DNA from: Bretschneidera sinensis | Lineage: Eukaryota > Streptophyta > Magnoliopsida > Brassicales > Akaniaceae | Reading direction: 5' to 3' | DNA: 64,000 nt | NCBI GenBank assembly: GCA_023935145.1 | Contig: CM043698.1 | Location: forward strand, 39,271,501 to 39,335,500 | In this document: positions 57,467-64,000 of the stretch, in pieces | How the letters are laid out: each line of letters starts with the position of its first letter | How positions within the stretch are numbered: the first letter of the stretch is position 1 | Notes under the pieces: model-generated | Told to the model about the DNA's origin: nothing | What the model saw: only the letters and a program-made list of their open reading frames with translations | The model's database searches: none | Translations under genes and position numbers: made by a program

Positions 57467-58776
57467 TTAAACTGAATTCTCCTTGATGCAATGCTCCACA
57501 AATTCTGGACTGGTTTGCTCACTAGCCCCTGCAGGGTTAGTTTTCTCCAAGTAGGGAAATAACAATTTATTAAAAATAAAATCCCTACTTATTATGAGTT
57601 TCATTCTTTTTGGTTCTAAGGACCACAACCTATACCCCTTATCCCCATCATCATATCCTAGAAACACACATTTTCTAGACTTTGGGTTAAGTTTATCATC
57701 CTTTTGATGTGCATATGCAGCACATCCAAAAGCCCTAAGGTTGCTCAACTTAGGGGGTTTTCCACTCCACATCTCCATGGGAGTCTGAGGTCTAAAGCCC
57801 TAGAGGGTGATCTATTTACCAAGTATGCAGCAGTAGACACAGCTTCCCCCCAAAAATATTTTGGTAAACCGGATCCTATTAACATGCACCTAACTTTTTC
57901 CATATGGGTCCTATTCATTCTCTCAGCAACTCCATTTTGATGAGGTGTTTTTACAACCGTTCAATGCCTTAGAATGCCATTAAATTCACAGAATTTATCA
58001 AAATCCTTATGACAAAATTCTAAGCCATTATCGGTTCGTAAAGCCTTAACTACCCTACCCGTTTGAGTCTCCAACAACTTTTTCCACACAACAAATTTAT
58101 TCAAAGAATCTGATTTATTTTTAAGCAAATAAACCCAAACCTTTCTTGAATAATCATCAATTAAAGACATAAAGTAAAAGTTACCTCCCTGTGTTGGTGT
58201 TCTTGCTGGTCCCCAAAGGTCGGAATGAATATAGTCAAGAATGCCTTTAGATTTGTGCACTCCGGTGTTGAAGCTGACCCAGTGTTGCTTCCCAAGAACG
58301 CAACACTCGCAGAAATTCAATTTCTCTACTTTGTCTCCTCCAAGTAGACCATCTTTGCTAAGAATTTGTAGGCCCTTTTCGCTTATATGTCCTAAGTGAG
58401 TGTGCCACAGGGCTACTCTATCCATCTCAGCCATCAAGCTTGTTGCTTGATCCTTGATTTCTGTCTCTTCAATCATCTCATAGAGTCCATCTTTTATTGC
58501 TGCTTTGATCACTACCAAAGATCCCTTGGTCACCTTGATCTTTCCTCCCTCTCCTTTGTATATATACCCCATGGAATCCAATTGCCCCTATGAGATCAAA
58601 TTCCTCTTCAAATCCGAAAGATACCTCACATTCCGTAGTAGCCTTGTGACTCCATCAAACATCCTCAACTGGATGTCTCCAATCCCCCTCACTTGGCAAG
58701 AATTTTCATTCCCCAAGAAAACTCTTCCATCGTTAATCTCCTTGAAATTCTTGAACCATTCCTTGTGAGGGCACAT
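57467..58776 (-). pseudogene. D protease end and integrase
   Basis: From 58581, 206 open codons: IKVTKGSLVVIKAAIKDGLY, the zinc region LWHTHLGHISEKGLQILSKD ... FCECCVLGKQH, and the integrase core YIHSDLWGPARTPTQGG with LRTDNGLEFCHKDFDKFCEF. After a shift around 57960 comes GCAAYAHQKDDKLNP with CVFLGYDDGDKGYRLWSLEP at 57778-57467. Stop codons at 58590 and in the protease-integrase gap split it. Confidence 0.87.
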
Positions 58777-59694
58777 GTGATAAGTACAACCGAAATCCAG
58801 AATCCATTTCTCACTACCTTACCTCCTGCTCACATTTAAGCACACAACAAGAACATCATCTTGCTATTCTCCTTTGGCAACTAAAGCCTCTCCATTATCG
58901 GTATGGCTTCTCCCTCTCTCATCCCACAACCTCTTCTTGCAATCTTTCTTGAAGTGACCCTCCTTGTTGCAGTAGAAGCACCTTTTTGCTCCAAATCTTG
59001 GTTTGGAATGTGCTCTCCCATGGCTATGTCCTCTACCTCTTGATTTCTCCTGGTAGTTTCCATGGTTGCTACTGCCATTCCGAGTTGCTGGTCTTCCTCT
59101 TACGAACAGCCCTTCCCCACTTGATGCCTCCCTACTCTTGGCTTTGAAATCATGAGCCTTTATAGCATTGACCACAATTTCTTTGGTTAGTGTATCTCTT
59201 CCATATTCAATTGCATTAATTAAACTATCAAAACAATCAGGAAGAGAATTTAATAACATAACAACTAATTGTTCATCCGGGAATTTAATACTACAACTAG
59301 CCAAATCTTGAACTAGTTTATTAAAGACATCAAGATTATCTTGCAACTCTTTATTAGGATTCATTTTAAAAGAAAATATTATTTTAAGAAGATAAATCTT
59401 GTTAGGGAGAGTTTTAGTAAGAAATAACTCATCTAGTTTCTTCCACATAACAGTCGGATCTTCCGAGTCTCTATACTCTCTTGTGATACTAGCCGATGCC
59501 TGCAAGAAAATGGTGCTGTAAGCCATCTTTTTCATCTCAATCCGTTGGTCCTCTATGATACTTGCTGGAAAAGCATCATCTTCTCCAATTGCCAAGTCCA
59601 CCTTCTATTGCATAAGAACAGCCTTGATCTTCCGCTTCCATAGGGAAAAATCTCCCTTTCCATCAAACTTCTCAACAATGAAATTTGAACCCAT
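58777..59694 (-). pseudogene. D gag and protease start
   Basis: ATG at 59694 (MGSNFIVEKFDGKGDF), a stop after LMQ, then 245 open codons from 59601: DLAIGEDDAFPASIIEDQRI, KKLDELFLTKTLPNKIYLLK, LLNSLPDCFDSLINAIEYGR, a basic Gly-rich region, and an intact zinc knuckle CFYCNKEGHFKKDC (about 58985-58945). At about 58790 the protease motif reads WILDFGCTYHMC, D-F-G instead of D-S-G. Except for the early stop this gag is whole. Confidence 0.87.
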
Positions 59695-59948
59695 CTTACG
59701 GAAATGATCCCAGATTTGTGCAGCACCCACAAATGCTTTTCAACTTCTTCTAAAGCTCAAGAATACGATCGAAGATTGATCTCAACACCGTTCTTAAATC
59801 AGTCTCAAGAACATGATCTGATCTCGATCTTTACTCCGTTCTTGAATCACCCAAGAAGTTTGTTCTTTGATTCTTGGAGTCTTGCTCCGATACCTTCTGT
59901 TCTTGCTCCAATACCTAGTTGTACTAGCTCCTCTGGCTCTGAAACCAC

Positions 59949-60859
59949 TATTGGAAATCACCTTGACAAGATGCCCAGGTGGTGATCTTCTAAACACCTA
60001 AGTCTAGAATGTCTTGTAAAGATTAGGAGTCGGAAACAGAAAAAAAAAAAAATGAAAGAAAGAAAGAAAGAAGACAAGCGATTTGTTATCGAGGTTCGGT
60101 AATAGCCTATGTCCCCGTGAGTTCGCCTGAACTCTCTGCACTAATCAATTGTTCTTTTACAATCACAGTAACCCCTCTCCTAGAAGCCCAAGTTTTTGAA
60201 GAAACAAAGAAGAAGAAGAAACAGAAAGTGATAAGAACTAACCCTGGAATTTTTCCAAGAAAATTCCCTTTAAAAGCCCTTTAATCCCCTTTCTATTCTA
60301 CTCACTCTTCTAAACAACCAGCCTTACAAATGAGTCTCTCTTGTTTTGTGTCATTGCACTCTTTACAATTCTCTCACTTTTGATCACAAGTTATGTCACA
60401 TTGTTGTTGAGAATAAAGTTAGGTGACCCTTTATATAGTGCACCAACTTCTTGTCCAATCTTGAGAGTTAATATCCACCCTTAGATTTAGATGAAACATC
60501 AACCACAACCTTTGATCATTCCTTTGTCAAGCTGTGCATTTTAGACATATCTCACGAACCATGGAAGAGGTTTACATATGTGTGCATCAGTGTGCCTAGC
60601 GCCGCGGCCCAGAGTAGAGCACACACTCCTCAGCTTCTGAGCACCGCGACCTTGAGGAGGGGCATCACGGCCTGGCCTTCCTCCAGCATCTTCCACCTTC
60701 TGGGCGCCGCTGCCTAGGAAGAGTAGGGCTGCGGCCTGATCTGATGCACATACTTTTTTACAGCTTTGTGCTGAGGCACACTTCTAGTGTGCTGAGGCTT
60801 TTAAGGACTTCATGCTTGACCTCTTCCAACCTTGTTCAAACCTAAGACAAATACCAATA
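59949..60859 (-). repeat. D 5' LTR
   Basis: 911 bp, minus strand from TATTGGTATT (60859; TGTTGG expected) to TTTCCAATA (59949), then the primer site GTGGTTTCAGAG. It has CpG-rich modules at 60598-60745, minus TATA CTATATAAAGG near 60436, the hairpin at 60119-60134, and a (GAAA)n/A13 run at 60040-60072. Confidence 0.88.
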
Positions 60860-60864
60860 AATCT

Positions 60865-61504
60865 CTTTCTTGTTGTGCCCGAAAGGTATTTAGGAAATAC
60901 TTTGCAAATAACTCATCCTTAAACTTACTCCAAGTCAAAGGTTGATCTACCTGTGTGCTTACCCTGGGTAAAATATCCTCCCGCCATTGAGAAGCCTTAC
61001 CCTCCAGCATAAATGAAGCAAAAGCCACCTTCTGTTTATCTAACACTAGTAAGACCACAAAATATTTCTCTACATGGCTAAGCCACTACTCAGCTTCCAT
61101 CAAATTTATAGATCCTATAAAAGACTAAGGTTTAAACTTAAGAAACCTCACAAAAAAATCACCTTGCATCTCCTGTGCAAACACACCTTCTTCATGACCT
61201 TCTTGCCTCACCACATCAGGTTCTCTTCTACTTCTTTCCTCTAACTTCTTTGTAAATTATCAACCCTTTCTTCAGCTGCATTCATTCTCTCTATAGCCCG
61301 ATTAAGAGCTTATTTCAATTCATCATTACTACCTTCAGATACTCTCCTAGCTCTACTAGTTCCAGTTGCACTATCAACATGTTCCCTCGCGGCAATCACA
61401 TACTCCACTTCCTCCTCTGCTTCAGTCCTCCTAAAAATTAGGGGTCTACTACGTCCCCTCTGATTCAGAACTCCACCTCTAGCTCTCGCACAAGCACTTG
61501 GCAT
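60865..61504 (-). pseudogene. B gag, N-terminal part
   Basis: Reads from the ATG at 61504 (Arg-rich, then AEEEVEYVIAARE), through stops, to a capsid block: VLLVLDKQKVAFASFMLEGK, ASQWREDILPRV, TWSKFKDELFAKYFLNTFRA and QQERDL. These are typical of Tekay-group gag. Cut by D at 60859. The remaining gag is not found. Confidence 0.8.
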
Positions 61505-61591
61505 CCTCAGACTCTACATTTGAAAATATAGTTTATTTGGATCTTCCACTTTTTAAGTTTTCATGCAGTCTATAGTATCTTAAAACCTAAT

Positions 61592-61603
61592 CCTCTGATA
61601 CCA
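61592..61603 (-). other. B primer binding site
   Basis: Minus strand TGGTATCAGAGG four bases after the LTR end; initiator-Met tRNA type, usual for Tekay elements. Confidence 0.8.
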
Positions 61604-61607
61604 CAAT

Positions 61608-62657
61608 TGAAACGACCCATCCCCCGAGACAATGTCATCACATTTAGAGAATCCCAGCACGACACATATATGCAACAAATACTAACAATTTTTTTTAAAA
61701 ATCCTCAATCCTCAACAGGGGAGATACGTAAATCTGATATTAATTTCACATAATATACAATGTAAGATGCATGAATAATTATAAATAAAATATTTATTTC
61801 ATTTTCTCACTAGTCTGAGGATATTGACACGTAAGTGGATTATAGGGAATGAATCTGTTTGACCCTTAACCCATCAGACTACCTGTCTTGTCTGCTACCT
61901 GAAATCATTGTACAATGAGAGATGAGCTTCACAAGCTCAGTGAATTAAATTTACTAAAAGTATTCCAATTTCATAAATAGCCCTTTAATATTTAATCATT
62001 TATTTGTCCTATAACTGGATAATAGATAATGTCTAACATTTAAATAATAACAATATTATCATATTTTTATGTCTTTTTCACTTTTTCGTACTGTAACTAT
62101 CTCTCCCTAGGAGACTTATCCATCTATAAATAATTTCTCAATAATATACCACACATCAACATTTCAATAAAGGAAGCAACAATTAAAACAGACGCAATGC
62201 ATGAATGCTTATGATGGAAACGTCTTCTCACATGTCGACAGGTTATTATTATCTTAGACCGACCACTTCCCGGTTCTTTACAGCTTATCCCAGCTATCAC
62301 AGAATTTATTTCCAGCATATATCGGCTGTCACGGTGTCTCTTTTATTTTCAGCATATACCGGTTGTCACGGTTGTTCTATTAGACCAGCCCCTTCCCGGT
62401 TCTTTCGGTTATATTATTAAATGCATATGCACATGAACAATGATATAAAATATGCATATGAACAGTAATATAAACACCACATGAATTCAAAATATTTAAA
62501 TTAACTACCCGGTCTTTCCTCAAATTTATGCTTAATAAATTTCAAAATTTTCTTCTCCTCATATATTACATCAATTTATTCACCAACTAGTCAAAATCTC
62601 TTTATCACCATCATTATTAAATCAACTCATTATTCTAAAAATATTTCTTTTCACATA
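61608..62657 (-). repeat. B 5' LTR, inner half
   Basis: Parallels 35042-36010 of the 3' LTR, with one extra copy of a block tataccggytgtcacgg (62320-62360) and about 65 bp near 62525-62590 missing from the other copy. Interrupted at 62657 by A3 within ttcacata/ctaatt. Confidence 0.85.
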
Positions 62658-63985
62658 TGACGAGTGCCAAAAATTGCATATTTTGGCTACTTAATTTACA
62701 TTTGTTAGCTTAAGAAGTTGTTACTTTGAGTTGTTTTCGTTATTTTTCAGGTTTACAAGTACTGGGAAAGGAGTTCACTAAAATTGCCAGAATTGCCTGT
62801 ACAAATTAGTCATTTTTGTGGATTTTACTGTATTGATTCAGGAAGAACTAGGAGATGAGCCATATATGCTTGGAAAGATCCGGAAGACTATTTTTTGAAG
62901 AATATTACGGCTCATAAAAATGATTTTTCTAGAGAAAGTTATGGCTGTTTTAGTAGACATGGGTCGAGCTGAAGATGTCTAGTGCGATCGATCGCACCAG
63001 ACTTACGATCGATCACAAGTGCGCACTCGCACATCCCACATCGGTTAAAAATACTTTGTAGTATGCCACTATGCGATCAATCGCACCAGACTGCGATCGA
63101 TCGCACTCGGGTAGTATCCCACATCGAATCTACAACCCATTGTGATTCGGGACTCCCCCTATAAAAGAACCATCTCACCTCATCATTCAGGGTACAATTC
63201 CTGGGCCATTTGGTGTAATCCAGTGGACGTCTGCTAGCATTCTGGTGGATCCTGAAGGCTTTGCTACCACGAGGGGAAGCGCCGCCCAATAGCGAGCGAA
63301 ATTTCTCCCATGTATAGTAATTTATTTCTTTTTATTTAGTTTTAAAGTTTAATGTTTAGCACTTGTATTGTGAACTTTAGTTTCATAATTATGAGAGGCT
63401 AAAATCTTCAGCTAAGGTTGAAGATAAAGCCTTTCCTTTGTTTAGCATTATATTTTCATATTTGTGCATAACAATTATGATGTTTTTAGTATAAATGTTT
63501 TGTTCAATTATTTGAGTAAATCTTATGATTGATTGCTTTTAGTTGTTAAATTGGATATTCCTTGCGTTTCATCTGATGGATACATCGAATTATTTTCGAT
63601 TAAATTGGATTTCCTTTGTGATTTGTTAAAAGTGGATATATTGGATGCTTTTGGTTTAATGGGGATATTCGTTGTTTTTTGTTTAAAGTTGGATTCATGG
63701 AATTTTTTAATTACTTTTATATAGAACATGAAAATATATGCTTTACTTTGATGGGGTGGATTCAGAAACCTTAGTCTATATATCATTTGCTTTAAACCAA
63801 TTTAGTTTAAGTTTATATTTCTATTGCAAAAATACAATTCAAAATTCGGAACAAGGTTAAGATAAGGTTAGTTTAGATAAAATTATATTTTCACAACGCA
63901 ATTCCCTGTGGATTCGACCTCGCACTTGCACAATACTATATTGCAAATGACTCATGCGCTTGCGAGTAATTCAAAACTCACAACA
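62658..63985 (+). repeat. A3 5' LTR
   Basis: 1328 bp, TGACGAGTG to CTCACAACA. GATCGATC cores lie at about 62985, 63007 and 63092. The primer site TTTTTGGCGCC begins at 63988. Confidence 0.92.
63116..63166 (+). promoter_or_regulatory. USE-like box and TATA box, A3 LTR
   Basis: ATCCCACATCG (63116-63126), 33 bp, TATAAAA (63160-63166). A second ATCCCACATCG lies upstream at 63033-63043. Confidence 0.65.
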
Positions 63986-64000
63986 AGTTTTTGGCGCCAT

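Larger units (their letters stand above)
55509..60859 (-). mobile_element. Element D: Tork/Tnt1-like Ty1/copia element with truncated 3' LTR
   Basis: Minus strand: 5' LTR 59949-60859, Met-tRNA primer site, gag, protease, integrase, RT, RNase H, then only 91 bp of 3' LTR (55509-55599). It lies in gag of B; the right flank aatct (60860-60864) should be one target duplication, and the left one is lost in the C-D deletion. It is the most complete copia copy here, with long open stretches (gag 245, integrase 206, RNase H 306 codons). Confidence 0.9.
35042..64000 (-). mobile_element. Element B: Tekay/Del-like Ty3/gypsy chromovirus, hosting C, D and A3
   Basis: Minus strand, 3' LTR 35042-36973, pol remnants 37064-40628, gag 60865-61504, Met-tRNA primer site 61592-61603, and 5' LTR from 61608 to beyond the window. 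Pol and gag are separated by insertions C (with A2 inside) and D. A3 interrupts the 5' LTR. The gag segment between the D and C insertion points is not found and was probably lost in the deletion at 55509. LTR start TGTAATACCCG and the FHVSLLRKY module suit the Tekay group. Multiple frame breaks make it inactive. Confidence 0.85.
62658..64000 (+). mobile_element. Element A3: Athila-like element, 5' end only
   Basis: 5' LTR 62658-63985 on +, followed by the start of the primer site; the rest lies beyond the window. The target site in B is acata (62653-62657). LTR of the same family as A1 and A2. Confidence 0.9.

Overview
This window is nuclear DNA from a flowering plant, most likely a woody eudicot. 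The grounds are intron-containing host genes of plant families (class II trehalose-6-phosphate synthase, CCCH/WD40 protein), AT-rich intergenic sequence, and a dense pile of plant LTR retrotransposons (Athila-like, Tat-like and Tekay-like Ty3/gypsy; Tork/Tnt1-like Ty1/copia). The species cannot be named from sequence alone. Roughly 55 kb of the 64 kb is LTR retrotransposon.

Host genes. Positions 560-833 and 4338-4640 (+) are the last two exons of a class II trehalose-6-phosphate synthase gene; the large first exon lies upstream of the window. Intron 2 is 3.5 kb long and carries a ~930 bp inverted-repeat element. Positions 32853-31705 (-) are a complete, uninterrupted 382-codon gene for a CCCH zinc finger + WD40 repeat protein, with a TATA box near 33020.

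Transposon layout. (1) Element O, a decayed Tat-like gypsy element on +, spans 5176-19684 (TSD gatac); Athila-like element A1 (13236-19254, -) sits inside O's 3' LTR. (2) Copia element E1 (+) spans 19895 to about 31271 and is split by the related copia element E2 (23599-29043, TSD actag). (3) From 34919 to the right edge is one nested stack. A fragment of a Tekay-type LTR (B') is followed by Tekay-like element B (-, from 35042 to beyond the window). B contains element C (from 40629, Athila-like, gag only), which contains A2 (43430-52986, nearly complete Athila-like, TSD aaaag). B also contains copia element D (to 60859) and A3 (LTR from 62658). A deletion has fused the 5' LTR of C to the 3' LTR of D at about 55509.

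Most notable observations. All five A-type LTRs carry a plant U-snRNA type upstream element (ATCCCACATCG or one-base variant) exactly 33 bp from the TATA box, although the 33 bp between them have diverged. The copia LTRs share a leader hairpin with a compensatory base-pair change. Element C keeps gag, primer binding site and a 3' noncoding block shared with the A elements but has no pol, so it looks like a dependent partner. None of the retrotransposons seen whole in the window has intact reading frames.
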